Origin: Betaproteobacteria bacterium
GTDB taxonomy: Bacteria; Pseudomonadota; Gammaproteobacteria; Burkholderiales; SG8-39
Reading direction: 5' to 3'
Length of the DNA stretch: 45,524 bases
Assembly (NCBI GenBank): GCA_005881595.1
Contig: VBBY01000029.1
Span: forward strand, 1 to 45,524
Below, in pieces: positions 13,816 to 24,700 of this stretch. The position numbers and the translations under genes were made by a program. The notes under the pieces are model-generated. The model did not search any database. It was not told the origin of the DNA and worked only from the letters and a program-made list of their open reading frames with translations. Each line of letters starts with the position of its first letter. Within the stretch, counting starts at the first letter, position 1.

Positions 13816-15438
13816 ATGCCGCGCGAATCGATGCACTACGACGTGGTGGTCGTAGGCGGCGGCCCGGCGGGCCTCGCCGCGGCGATCCGCCTGAAGCAGC
13901 TCTCCGCCGGGCTCTCCGTGTGCGTGCTCGAGAAGGGATCCGAGATCGGCGCGCACATCCTTTCCGGCGCCGTGATGGATCCCCGCGCGCTCGCCGAGCT
14001 GTTTCCGGACTGGAAACAAAGAGGCGCGCCGCTCGATACCCCGGTGAGCGAAGACCGGTTCCTCTTCCTTACCGGATCGGGGTCCTTCAGGACGCCGGAT
14101 TTCCTGCTGCCCGCCTGCTTCAAGAATCACGGCAACTACGTCATCAGCCTCGGCAACCTGACGCGCTGGCTGGGCAGGCAGGCCGAGAGCCTGGGCGTTG
14201 AAATCTTTCCCGGCTTTGCCGCGGCGGAAATCCTCTACGAAGGCGAGCGCGTAAAGGGCGTCGCCACCGGCGAGCTCGGCATCAGCCGCCGCGGCGAGAA
14301 GACCGGGGCCTACCAGCCCGGGATCGAGCTGCACGCGAAATACAGCTTCTTCGCCGAGGGCTCGCGCGGGCATCTCGGCAGGCAGCTGTTCGCGCAGTAC
14401 GCCCTGCAGCGAGACGCCGATCCGCAGGTCTACGGCATCGGGCTGAAGGAGCTGTGGGAGGTGCAGGCCGAGCGCCACTCGCCCGGTCTCGTGCTTCACA
14501 GCGCCGGCTGGCCGCTCGACGCCGGCACTTACGGCGGGTCTTTCCTGTATCACATGGAGGATCGCCAGGTCGCGGTCGGCTTCGTCGTCGGCCTCGGCTA
14601 TTCGAATCCGTTCCTGTCGCCCTACGAGGAATTCCAGCGCTTCAAGACCCACCAGGCGATCCGGCAGTTTCTGGAGGGCGGAAAGCGCGTCTGCTACGGC
14701 GCCCGCGCGATCACGGCCGGCGGCCTGCAGTCGCTGCCGAAACTGGTTTTCCCGGGCGGCGCGCTGGTCGGCGACGAAGCCGGATTCCTCAACGCCTCGC
14801 GCATCAAGGGCAGCCACTGTGCCATCAAGAGCGGCATGCTCGCCGCTGAAGCGGCAGCGCAGGCGATCCAGGCCGGACGCAGCGGCGACGAGCTTGCCGC
14901 CTACCCCGAAGCGTTCCGCGCGAGCTGGCTTTACGAGGAGCTTTACCGCGCCCGCAACTTCAAGCCCTGGATGTCCAAGGGGCTCTATAGCGGCTCGCTG
15001 ATGGTCGGCATCGACCAGATAGTGTTGCGCGGCAAAGCGCCCTGGACGCTGCGACACCATCAGGCGGACCATCAGACGCTGAAAAGCAAGGATGCCGTAA
15101 AGCCGATTGCCTATCCCAAGCCCGATGGTGTGCTGAGCTTCGACCGGCTGTCGTCGGTGTTCATCTCCAACACCAACCACAACGAGGACCAGCCGGTCCA
15201 CCTGACGCTCAAGGATCCTTCCGTCCCGCTGCAGAATCTGCAGATCTATGCCGGGCCGGAGCAGCGCTACTGCCCTGCCGGTGTCTATGAGTTCGTTGAC
15301 CTCGAGACCGCGCCGCGCCTCCAGATCAACGCGCAGAACTGCGTGCACTGCAAGACCTGCGATATCAAGGACCCGCAGCAGAACATCGTCTGGGTCGCGC
15401 CGGAAGGCGGCGGCGGCCCCAACTATCCCAACATGTAG
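13816..15438 (+). CDS. Electron-transfer flavoprotein-ubiquinone oxidoreductase (ETF-QO)
   Basis: A 540-aa membrane-associated flavoprotein that passes electrons from reduced ETF to ubiquinone. The N-terminal FAD site is VVVVGGGPAGLAAAIRLKQL, followed by EKGSEIGAHILSGAVMDPRA. The C-terminal 4Fe-4S domain has its first cysteine in RYCPAGVYEF and three more in NCVHCKTCDIKDPQQNIVW. The length is about that of bacterial and mitochondrial ETF-QO. ATG at 13816 was chosen; an in-frame ATG at 13831 (MHYDVVVVG) is also plausible given the TATAAT just upstream. Its donor ETF is encoded nearby at 18777-20466, and two acyl-CoA dehydrogenases lie in the same window. Confidence 0.95.
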   Translation: MPRESMHYDVVVVGGGPAGLAAAIRLKQLSAGLSVCVLEKGSEIGAHILSGAVMDPRALAELFPDWKQRGAPLDTPVSEDRFLFLTGSGSFRTPDFLLPACFKNHGNYVISLGNLTRWLGRQAESLGVEIFPGFAAAEILYEGERVKGVATGELGISRRGEKTGAYQPGIELHAKYSFFAEGSRGHLGRQLFAQYALQRDADPQVYGIGLKELWEVQAERHSPGLVLHSAGWPLDAGTYGGSFLYHMEDRQVAVGFVVGLGYSNPFLSPYEEFQRFKTHQAIRQFLEGGKRVCYGARAITAGGLQSLPKLVFPGGALVGDEAGFLNASRIKGSHCAIKSGMLAAEAAAQAIQAGRSGDELAAYPEAFRASWLYEELYRARNFKPWMSKGLYSGSLMVGIDQIVLRGKAPWTLRHHQADHQTLKSKDAVKPIAYPKPDGVLSFDRLSSVFISNTNHNEDQPVHLTLKDPSVPLQNLQIYAGPEQRYCPAGVYEFVDLETAPRLQINAQNCVHCKTCDIKDPQQNIVWVAPEGGGGPNYPNM

Positions 15439-15454
15439 ACTGCCGACAGCGCCT

Positions 15455-16984
15455 ATGGAAACCACCGATCTGACGCCCAGGTTCTGGAGCCCGGACGTCC
15501 TCTGGCTGACGGTCATCGCGGCGGTGCTGACGGTCCTGCTGCTGCGCGCGCGCCGGCACGAGCGCACGGTGTTCGTCAACACGCTGTGGCTGTTCCTGCT
15601 CGGGGTCATCGGCCAGGCCTCCGCCGGCGCCGTCTATGCGCTCGACTTCCCGAGCGCTGCGAAAACGGTCTACGCGGTGTTCCGCATCATCTCGGCGATC
15701 GCGCTCATCCGCCTGTTCGGCTTCGGCGTGTTCCGGCTGCTGCTGCCGCTCCTCGGCAGGGACCTGCCGCGCATCATCGAGGACCTGGCGATCGTCGTCG
15801 CGTACGTGGTCTACGGTTTCGTGCAGCTGCGCGGCGCCGGCGTCGATCTCTCCAGCCTAATCACCACCTCGGCGATCCTGACCGCGGTGCTCGCCTTCTC
15901 GATGCAGGACACGCTCGGCAACCTGCTCGGCGGGCTGGCCATCCAGCTCGACAACTCGGTGCGGGTCGGCGACTGGGTGCGCGTCGACGACCTGGTCGGC
16001 CGCGTGCGCGACATCCGCTGGCGCTCGACGCTGATCGAGACGCGCAACTGGGAGACGGTGGTGATCCCGAACAGCGCGCTGATGAAGTCGCGCGTGGCGA
16101 TCCTCGGCCGGATCGAGGGCGCGCCGCTGCAGTGGCGGCGCATCCTCAATTTCATGGTCGACCCCGCAGTGCCCCCGGCGCGCGTGATCGCCATCGTCGA
16201 CGAGGAGATGCGCGAGCTGGCCATGACCAACGTGGCGCGCACCCCGGCGGCGAGCTGCGTGCTCTACGGCTTCGAGTCGGGCAACCTGCGCTACCAGCTG
16301 CGCTACTTCCTGACCGACCTGATGGAGGACGACCTCACCGATTCGATGGTGCGCGTGCACCTGTTTGCTTCGCTGCAGCGCGCCGGGATCCGCATCGCCG
16401 AGCCGCAGCATACCACCCACGCCATCCAGCGCGACGAGGCCCACGCGGAGACCGTGCGCCGCCGCGAGCTGACGCGGCGCCTCGAGATGCTCGGCAGGGT
16501 CGGCCTGTTCGCCGGGCTCTCCGAGAACGAAAAGGCCGAGGTCGCCGAGCGCCTGCAGTACGCGCCGTTCGCGCGCGGCGACGTGATCACCAAGCAGGGC
16601 AATACCGCGCACTGGCTGTACATCATGGCCTTCGGCGATGCCGAAGTGCTCTACGAGCCGCCCAGCGGCCCGCCGCAGGTCCTCGCCCTGTTGCAGCCGG
16701 GACAGTTCTTCGGCGAGATGGCGCTGATGACGGGCGACGCCCGCACCGCGACGGTGGTGGCCAAGACCGACGTCGAGTGCTGGCGCCTGGACCGCGCCTC
16801 GGTCCAGCAGCTGCTGCAGACGCGGCCGGAGATCGCCGAGGAAGTGAAGCGCGTGATCGGCGCGCGGCGCGGCGAGCTGGAGCGCGCGCGCGAGGCGTTC
16901 ACCGCGTCGGCGGTCGATGCGAGCGCGGCGCGGCAGGGCGACCTGCTCGGCCGCATCCGCCGCTTCCTCGGCCTCGGCGCGTAA
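15455..16984 (+). CDS. MscS-family small-conductance channel with C-terminal cyclic-nucleotide-binding domain
   Basis: A 509-aa inner-membrane protein. Hydrophobic segments at about 13-35, 45-67, 75-100 and 110-130 precede the MscS pore helix and beta domain: TAVLAFSMQDTLGNLLGGLA, NSVRVGDWVRVDDLVGRV and RNWETVVIPNSALM. A cNMP-binding domain follows (about 350-465), with the phosphate-binding cassette FGEMALMTGDARTATVV containing the expected Glu and Arg. This is the architecture of bacterial cyclic-nucleotide-gated MscS-type channels, which in the tested cases open by ligand rather than tension. ATG at 15455 follows the ETF-QO stop by 16 bases; the longer open frame upstream lies inside ETF-QO. 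Confidence 0.9.
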   Translation: METTDLTPRFWSPDVLWLTVIAAVLTVLLLRARRHERTVFVNTLWLFLLGVIGQASAGAVYALDFPSAAKTVYAVFRIISAIALIRLFGFGVFRLLLPLLGRDLPRIIEDLAIVVAYVVYGFVQLRGAGVDLSSLITTSAILTAVLAFSMQDTLGNLLGGLAIQLDNSVRVGDWVRVDDLVGRVRDIRWRSTLIETRNWETVVIPNSALMKSRVAILGRIEGAPLQWRRILNFMVDPAVPPARVIAIVDEEMRELAMTNVARTPAASCVLYGFESGNLRYQLRYFLTDLMEDDLTDSMVRVHLFASLQRAGIRIAEPQHTTHAIQRDEAHAETVRRRELTRRLEMLGRVGLFAGLSENEKAEVAERLQYAPFARGDVITKQGNTAHWLYIMAFGDAEVLYEPPSGPPQVLALLQPGQFFGEMALMTGDARTATVVAKTDVECWRLDRASVQQLLQTRPEIAEEVKRVIGARRGELERAREAFTASAVDASAARQGDLLGRIRRFLGLGA

Positions 16985-16992
16985 GCCGAAGG

Positions 16993-18780
16993 CTAGTAGG
17001 CGGCAAGGAACTGGTCTTCGGAAAGCGCCATTACGCCGGCCGCGCCGTTGACCACGGTGTTGCGCAGCGCCGGCGCCTGCACCAATACATGATCGGCGTA
17101 GAAGCGCGCCGTCGCGATCTTCGCCTCGAGGAAACTGCGCTCGCCGCTCTGCAGCGTGCGCTCGGCCGCGAGCGCCGCGCGCCCCATCTGCCAGCCGCCG
17201 GCGACGATGCCCATCAGCTTCAGAAACGGCACCGCCCCGGCGAATGCCGGCCGCGGGTCCTTCGCGCTGGATGCGACGATGAATTCAACACAGTCGGCGA
17301 GCGCCTGCACGCCGGCCGCGAACTGGCTTCTAAGGGCAACCAGATTCTCATTGTTCGATTTCGAAAGCTGGGCCTCGAATTGCTTCAGCTGGGCGATCCA
17401 TTCCTTCGCGGTCTCGCCGCCCTCGCGTGCGATCTTGCGGCCGACCAGGTCCATCGCCTGGATGCCGGTCGTGCCCTCGTAAATGGTCGTGATGCGCGCG
17501 TCGCGCAGGTATTGCGCAGCGCCGGTTTCCTCGACGAAGCCCATGCCGCCATGCACCTGCACGCCCAGCGAGGCGATCTCGATGCCGGTCTCGGTGCTCC
17601 AGCCCTTCACCACGGGAATCATCAGGTCGACATACGCCTGATGGCGCCTTCGCTCGGCCGGATTTCCCGATTTATGGGCAAAATCCATCGCCGCGGCGGT
17701 CGTGTAGGCCAGCGCGCGCATCGCCTCGGCCTGCGATTTCATCAGCATCAGCATGCGCCGCACATCCGGATGCCGGATGATCGGCACGGTCTTGCCGCCG
17801 GCTACCAGGTCGCGGCCCTGCAGGCGCTCCCTGGAGAAGGCGAGCGCGCGCTGGAACGCCCGCTCGGCGATCGCCACGCCCTCCAGGCCGACGGCGAAGC
17901 GCGCCGCGTTCATCATGATGAACATGTATTCAAGGCCGCGGTTCTCCTCGCCGACCAGGTAGCCGACCGCCTGGTCGTACACCATTACCGCGGTCGGGCT
18001 GGCGTGGATGCCGAGCTTGTGCTCGATCGAGGCGCACCTGGCGCTGTTGCGCCTGCCCGCCTTGCCGTCGGCGTCGGGGATGAACTTCGGCACGACGAAA
18101 AGCGAGATCCCCTTCACGCCTTCGGGCGCGTCCGGCGTGCGCGCGAGCACCAGGTGGACGATGTTGTCGGCCAGGTCGTGCTCGCCGTAGGTGATGAAGA
18201 TCTTCTGGCCCGAGATCAGGTACTCGCTTGCCCGGCGCTCGGCGCGCGTGCGCACGAGGGACAGGTCCGACCCGGCCTGCGGCTCGGTGAGGTTCATCGT
18301 CCCGGTCCACCTGCCTTCGATCATCTTCGGCAGGTAGGCCTGCTTCAGAGCATCCGAACCGCGCAGCAGCAGCGCCTCGACCGCGCCCTGGGTGAGAAGG
18401 GGGCAGAGCGAAAAGCTGAGGTTCGAGCTCTTCCACATCTCCTGCACCGGCGTCGATACCAGCCTCGGAAGCCCCTGCCCGCCCCACTCGTGCTCGAAGG
18501 GCAGCGCGTTCCATCCGCCGTCGCAGAACTTGCGGTACGCGTCGCGAAAGCCGCGCGGGGTACGCACCTCGCCGCCGCTCAATTTCGAGCCTTCCTGGTC
18601 TCCTGAAAGATTAATAGGATCAAGTACTTCTGAAGCAAACTTCGAAGCTTCCTCGAGGATGGCGTCTACGGTATCCGGGGTGGCTTCCTCGAACCGCGGC
18701 AGCTTCGCAACCTCGGCAAGCCCCGCGAGCTCGTTAAGGACGAAGCGCATATCCTTCAAGGGCGCCACATACGCGCTCAT
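16993..18780 (-). CDS. Acyl-CoA dehydrogenase, DmdC-like long form
   Basis: A 595-aa FAD enzyme, longer than the usual 380-aa acyl-CoA dehydrogenase because of N- and C-terminal extensions. This matches the group holding 3-methylmercaptopropionyl-CoA dehydrogenase and related medium/long-chain enzymes. Visible motifs are MNLTEPQAGSDLSLVRTRAE, YLISGQKIFITYGEHDLADN, and near the C-terminal core GVQVHGGMGFVEETGAAQYL and RDARITTIYEGTTGIQAMDL. The substrate is uncertain. Its ATG overlaps the etfA stop (ATGA at 18777-18780), so it is coupled to the ETF genes that take its electrons. Nine bases separate it from the convergent MscS-like gene. Confidence 0.92.
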   Translation of the reverse strand: MSAYVAPLKDMRFVLNELAGLAEVAKLPRFEEATPDTVDAILEEASKFASEVLDPINLSGDQEGSKLSGGEVRTPRGFRDAYRKFCDGGWNALPFEHEWGGQGLPRLVSTPVQEMWKSSNLSFSLCPLLTQGAVEALLLRGSDALKQAYLPKMIEGRWTGTMNLTEPQAGSDLSLVRTRAERRASEYLISGQKIFITYGEHDLADNIVHLVLARTPDAPEGVKGISLFVVPKFIPDADGKAGRRNSARCASIEHKLGIHASPTAVMVYDQAVGYLVGEENRGLEYMFIMMNAARFAVGLEGVAIAERAFQRALAFSRERLQGRDLVAGGKTVPIIRHPDVRRMLMLMKSQAEAMRALAYTTAAAMDFAHKSGNPAERRRHQAYVDLMIPVVKGWSTETGIEIASLGVQVHGGMGFVEETGAAQYLRDARITTIYEGTTGIQAMDLVGRKIAREGGETAKEWIAQLKQFEAQLSKSNNENLVALRSQFAAGVQALADCVEFIVASSAKDPRPAFAGAVPFLKLMGIVAGGWQMGRAALAAERTLQSGERSFLEAKIATARFYADHVLVQAPALRNTVVNGAAGVMALSEDQFLAAY

Positions 18781-19715
18781 TTCTTCAGCTCCTCGACTAG
18801 GGTCGGCACGATCTGAAACAAATCGCCGACCACCCCATAGTCGGCGACCTGAAAGATCGGCGCCTCCTCGTCCTTGTTGATCGCCACGATCACCCGGCTG
18901 TCCTTCATTCCTGCCAGGTGCTGGATCGCGCCCGAGATGCCGACCGCGACGTAGAGGTCCGGCGCGACGATCTTCCCGGTTTGCCCGACCTGCCAGTCGT
19001 TAGGCACGAACCCGGCGTCGACCGCCGCGCGCGAAGCGCCCATCGCCGCCCCCAGCCGGTCGGCGAGCGGCTCCAGGACTTTGGTGAAATTTTCCCCCGA
19101 CGCCATCCCTCTGCCGCCGGAGACGATGATCTTCGCCGCGGTGAGCTCCGGGCGCTCCGATTTCGACAGCTCGCGCCCGACAAACGAAGACAGCCCGCTG
19201 TCGGCCGGCGCCGCCAGCTTCTCCACGGCCGCGTCGCCGCCGGCTGCCGCCACTGCATCGAAGGCGGTGGTGCGCACCGTGATCACCTTGAGCGGGTCCC
19301 TGGATTTCACCGTGGCGAGCGCGTTCCCGGCGTAAATCGGGCGCACGAAGCTGTCGGCGCCCTCCACCGCGACGATATCGGAGATCTGCTGCACGTCCAG
19401 CAGCGCGGCGACGCGCGGCATGACGTTCTTTCCGTTGGACGTCGACGGCGCGAGGAGGTGCGAATAGTTCTTCGCCACGGAAACCACCGTCGCGGCGACA
19501 TTCTCGGCAAGGAAATCGCGCAGCTGCGGCGCATCCGCATGCAGCACTTTCGCCACCCCGGCGATCTGCGCCGCCGCCTTGGCCGCGGCCCCTGCCTCGT
19601 GGCCGGCGATCAGCACGTGAATATCGGATCCGAGCTTCTGCGCGGCGGCAACGGCATTGAGGGTCGCCTTGCGGACCGACTTGCTGTCGTGCTCGGCCAC
19701 GACCAGAACCGCCAT
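18777..19715 (-). CDS. etfA: Electron transfer flavoprotein subunit alpha
   Basis: A 312-aa FAD-binding ETF subunit. The C-terminal FAD domain is canonical: [60 protein letters not shown] and [20 protein letters not shown]. With EtfB it accepts electrons from acyl-CoA dehydrogenases and hands them to ETF-QO. It follows etfB with a 1-base gap and overlaps the downstream acyl-CoA dehydrogenase by 4 bases, so all three are probably translated from one message. Confidence 0.97.
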   Translation of the reverse strand: MAVLVVAEHDSKSVRKATLNAVAAAQKLGSDIHVLIAGHEAGAAAKAAAQIAGVAKVLHADAPQLRDFLAENVAATVVSVAKNYSHLLAPSTSNGKNVMPRVAALLDVQQISDIVAVEGADSFVRPIYAGNALATVKSRDPLKVITVRTTAFDAVAAAGGDAAVEKLAAPADSGLSSFVGRELSKSERPELTAAKIIVSGGRGMASGENFTKVLEPLADRLGAAMGASRAAVDAGFVPNDWQVGQTGKIVAPDLYVAVGISGAIQHLAGMKDSRVIVAINKDEEAPIFQVADYGVVGDLFQIVPTLVEELKK

Positions 19716-19716
19716 C

Positions 19717-20466
19717 TCAGATCACCTTTGCGTCGTTGCGCAGCTTGTCGACCAGCGCTTTCGCGTCCGCGACCTTCACTCCCGCCTTGCGCTTCGCCGG
19801 CTCCACCACCTTCAGCGTCGTGAGGCGGGGCGTCACGTCGACGCCGAGGGCATCGGGCGTGAGTACCTCGAGCGCCTTCTTCTTCGCCTTCATGATGTTC
19901 GGCAGCGTGACATAGCGCGGCTCGTTCAGCCGCAGGTCGGTAGTCACGACCGCCGGCAGCTTGATGGCGTCGGTCTCGAGCCCGCCGTCGACCTCGCGCG
20001 TCACTACGGCCCTGTCTGCCTCGAGCCTTATTTTCGAGGCAAACGTCGCTTGCGGCCATCCCAGGAGAGCCGCCAGCATCTGCCCGGTCTGGTTGGCGTC
20101 GTCGTCGATCGCCTGCTTGCCCATGATGACGAGCTGCGGCTTTTCGCGCTCGGAGACGGCCTTGAGGAGCTTCGCCACCGCGAGGGGCTGCAACTCGGCG
20201 TCTGTATTGACGAGAATCGCGCGGTCGGCGCCGATCGCGAGCGCGGTGCGCAGCGTCTCCTGGCAGGCCTGCACGCCGCACGACACCACCACGATCTCGG
20301 TCGCGACGCCGGCTTCCTTCAGGCGCACCGCCTCCTCGAGCGCGATCTCGTCGAAAGGGTTCATCGACATCTTGACGTTGGCGGTCTCGACGCCGGTGCC
20401 GTCCGCCTTGACGCGCACTTTGACGTTGAAATCGACCACACGCTTGACGCTGACCAGGATTTTCAT
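19717..20466 (-). CDS. etfB: Electron transfer flavoprotein subunit beta
   Basis: A 249-aa AMP-binding ETF subunit. It opens [20 protein letters not shown] and contains [40 protein letters not shown], and [20 protein letters not shown], the loop that docks on acyl-CoA dehydrogenases. It begins only 3 bases after the stop of the kinase/cNMP-binding fusion gene, so it appears continuous with the chemosensory operon. I cannot tell whether an internal promoter within that kinase gene serves etfBA separately. Confidence 0.97.
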   Translation of the reverse strand: MKILVSVKRVVDFNVKVRVKADGTGVETANVKMSMNPFDEIALEEAVRLKEAGVATEIVVVSCGVQACQETLRTALAIGADRAILVNTDAELQPLAVAKLLKAVSEREKPQLVIMGKQAIDDDANQTGQMLAALLGWPQATFASKIRLEADRAVVTREVDGGLETDAIKLPAVVTTDLRLNEPRYVTLPNIMKAKKKALEVLTPDALGVDVTPRLTTLKVVEPAKRKAGVKVADAKALVDKLRNDAKVI

Positions 20467-20469
20467 ACC

Positions 20470-21758
<1,289 letters not shown>

Positions 21759-21762
<4 letters not shown>

Positions 21763-24700
21763 GCCGGCAGATATTTCATGACCTGCTCGAGCAGCTCGGA
21801 TTCCTGGTACGGCTTGCCGAGAAAGGCGTTGACGCCCAGCCGCGTCGCCTGGTCGCGGTGCTTCTCGGCGGTGCGCGACGAGATGACGATGATCGGAATG
21901 CCGCGGGTGCGCGAGTCGCCGCGCACGGTTCGCGTCAGCTCGAAGCCGTCCATGCGCGGCATCTCGATGTCGACCAGCATGACGGCAGGCAGCGTGTCCT
22001 TGATCAGCTCGAGCGCGTCGACGCCGTCCTTGGCGGTGAGCACCCGGTAGCCCTCGCGCTCGAGCAGGCGGCTGGTGATCTTGCGCACCGTGAGCGAGTC
22101 GTCGACCACCATGATGAGCGGGGTAGCCGCGGCCGCAGGCGCCGCCATTGCCGCCGGCGCAATCGCAGTCTTCGCCAGAGCGCTTCTCGCGTGCTGCGCA
22201 AGCTGCACCGGATTGATGATGAGCACGATCCGGCCGTCCCCCAGCACTGTCGCGCCGCCGACGCCCGGCACGCGCGCCAGCTGCGGCCCGATGTTCTTGA
22301 CGACGGTTTCCTGGTTGCCGATCAGCTCGTCCACGTGCAGCGCGATGCGCTGGATGCCGCTGCGCAGGAGCAGGACCGAGTTGTAGGCCTGGATTTCGGT
22401 GGCGCCGCGCCCGCCGAGCAGATGCGGGAGGTAGTACAGCGGGTAGGAGCGGCCCTGCGACTCGATGACCGCCTTCTCGTAGAGGCCCGCCAAGGCGTCC
22501 GCCTTGACGCGCAGCACCTGCTCGACCATGGCGGAGGATACCGCGAGGACGCTGCTTGCGGCGCGCACGATGACGGTCTGCGTCACGGCGAGCGTCAGCG
22601 GCAGGTAGACGGTGAAGGTCGTGCCGCGGCCGCGCGTGCTGGCGATCTCGACGCGCCCGCCGATCGAGGCGATCTCGCTGCGCACCACGTCCATGCCGAC
22701 GCCGCGGCCGGAAAGCTGAGTCAGCTTGCCGGCGGTCGACAGGCCGGACACGAAGATCAGCTGCGCGAGCTCGGCTTCGCTCGCCTGCTGATCGCGGGTC
22801 AGCACGCCCTTCTCGATGGCCTTCTTGCGCAGCTGGTCGAGATCGAGGCCGGCGCCGTCGTCGCTCACGACGAGCGCGATTTCATTGCCTTCCTGGCGCA
22901 GGTTGATGGCGATGCGCCCGGATTCCGGCTTGCCTGCGGCCAGCCGCTCTTGCGGGGATTCCAGGCCGTGGCCCAGGGCGTTGCGCAGCATGTGCTCGAG
23001 CGGCGCGCCGATTCTCTCGAGCACGCTGCGGTCGAGCTCGACCTGGCCGCCTTCGATCTCCAGCTCGGCCTTCTTGCCGACCTCGCGCGCAGTCTGCCGC
23101 ATGATGCGGTACAGGCGCTCGTTAAGGTTCGAGAACGGCACCGCGCGCATGCGCATCAGCTCCTGCTGCACGTCGCGGCTGATGCGCGCCTGCTGCAGCA
23201 GGCCGGCGTCGGTTTCGCCCAGGCTCTTCAGCAGCGACTGCTGGATCGACGCGGCGTCGTTCAGGCTCTCGGCCATCATCCGCGTCAGCTCCTGCAGCCG
23301 CGTATAGCGGTCGAACTCGAGCGGATCGAAGTCGCGGTCGCGCTGCTCGAGCACCGACTGCCGCGACTGTATCTGGCTGTCGGCCTGGACCTCGACCTCG
23401 CGCAGCTGATTGCGCAGGCGCGCGACGCTGTCGTTCAGATCGCCCAGCGACTGCTTCACCTGCCGCAGCTCCGCCTCGATGCGCGAGCGCGCGATGGCGA
23501 TCTCCCCCGCCTCGGAGATCAGGTGATCGAGGATATCGGCGTTGACCCGCAGCAGCGCCGCCGGGCTGGGCAGCGGCGGCTCGGCCCGGGGCGCAGGCGC
23601 GGGCGGAGCCGCCGCCGGCGCCACCAGGCGGCCGCCCATGTGCTCCAGGTCGAGGCTCAGGCGGTCCATCTTCGACTCGAGCTGATCGAACAGCTGCGCC
23701 GAAAACTCGCCGCTCTCGATGGCCGCCTCGATCTGGCTTTCGATGATGTGCGTCAGCTCGCCGAGCCGGATCGCGCCTGCCATCCGGGCGCTGCCTTTGA
23801 GCGTGTGCAGGCCGCGGCGCAGCGAGTCGGAGATGTTCTGGTCGGAGGGGTTCGCCTTCCAGTCGCGCAGGTCGCTGCCGATGCGCGGCACCAGGGCCTC
23901 CGCTTCCTCGAGGAAGATCGGCAGCAGCTGCTGGTCGATGTCGTCCTTCATCACGCGCAGCTCCCTGCCGCTCTTCGCGGCAGGGGCAGGCGGCGGTGGC
24001 GGCGTCTGCAGGCGCGCGGTCAGTTCGTGCAGGGCCCGCGCGGCTTCGATCGCCGGCGCCGGCGCCTGACGCTGCGCAAGGGCGGCGACCATTTCACGCA
24101 GCTTGGCGACCGCCTCCCTCACTGGTTCCACGTCGCGCGGGGCCCTGACATGGCTGGCGACGGGCGTCCAGTGCTCGAGCGCCGCGGCGAGATCAGCTAC
24201 CGCGCCAAAGCCCGCGGTGCGAGAGCTGCTCGCAAGCGTGTGTGCCGCACGCGCGAACTCATCGGAAGCCTCGGACTGGGTTTCCAGCGTCTGGACGTGC
24301 TGCAGCGCTTCCTTGGCATAGATGTCGAAGAAGCTGCGTGCGAGGCGCGTGGTGCCGACCGTGATCTCCTCGGGCTCCGGCTCCACGGCCCTCAGCTTCT
24401 GAGCCCGTTCCACGATCGCCCTGCCGTCGAGAGCGAAGCTCTCCCGGCCGCGCAGCCTGCCTATCCATTCCCTGAAGGCCGCGCTCGCCAGGGCGATCAG
24501 CTCGAGCAGCTCGGGGGAGGCCGGCTGCTGCCGCTCGAGCCAGCGGTTCATGACCTGCTCGATTTCCCAGGCGACCTCGCCGAGATCGGTCAGGCCGACC
24601 ATGCGGCCGCTTCCCTTCAGGGTATGAAAGCCGCGGCGGATCGTCGTCAGCACGTCGCGGTCGCCGGGCCGCTCGCGCGAGCGCGGCAGCGACGCATCGA

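Noticed and set aside
16982-16998. Small AGCC-GAA-GGCT stem-loop between two convergent genes
   Set aside because: The stem is only 4-5 base pairs with no T-tract, so it is too weak to call a terminator.
15586-18606. A 1006-codon plus-strand frame running across the MscS-like gene and the acyl-CoA dehydrogenase
   Set aside because: It is a shifted frame of one gene joined to the antisense of another; its composition is Arg/Ala-rich low-complexity and it has no recognisable motif.
18590-18650. Locally AT-rich patch that resembles a promoter
   Set aside because: It lies within the N-terminal coding part of the DmdC-like dehydrogenase and encodes normal sequence; no downstream same-strand gene start would use it.
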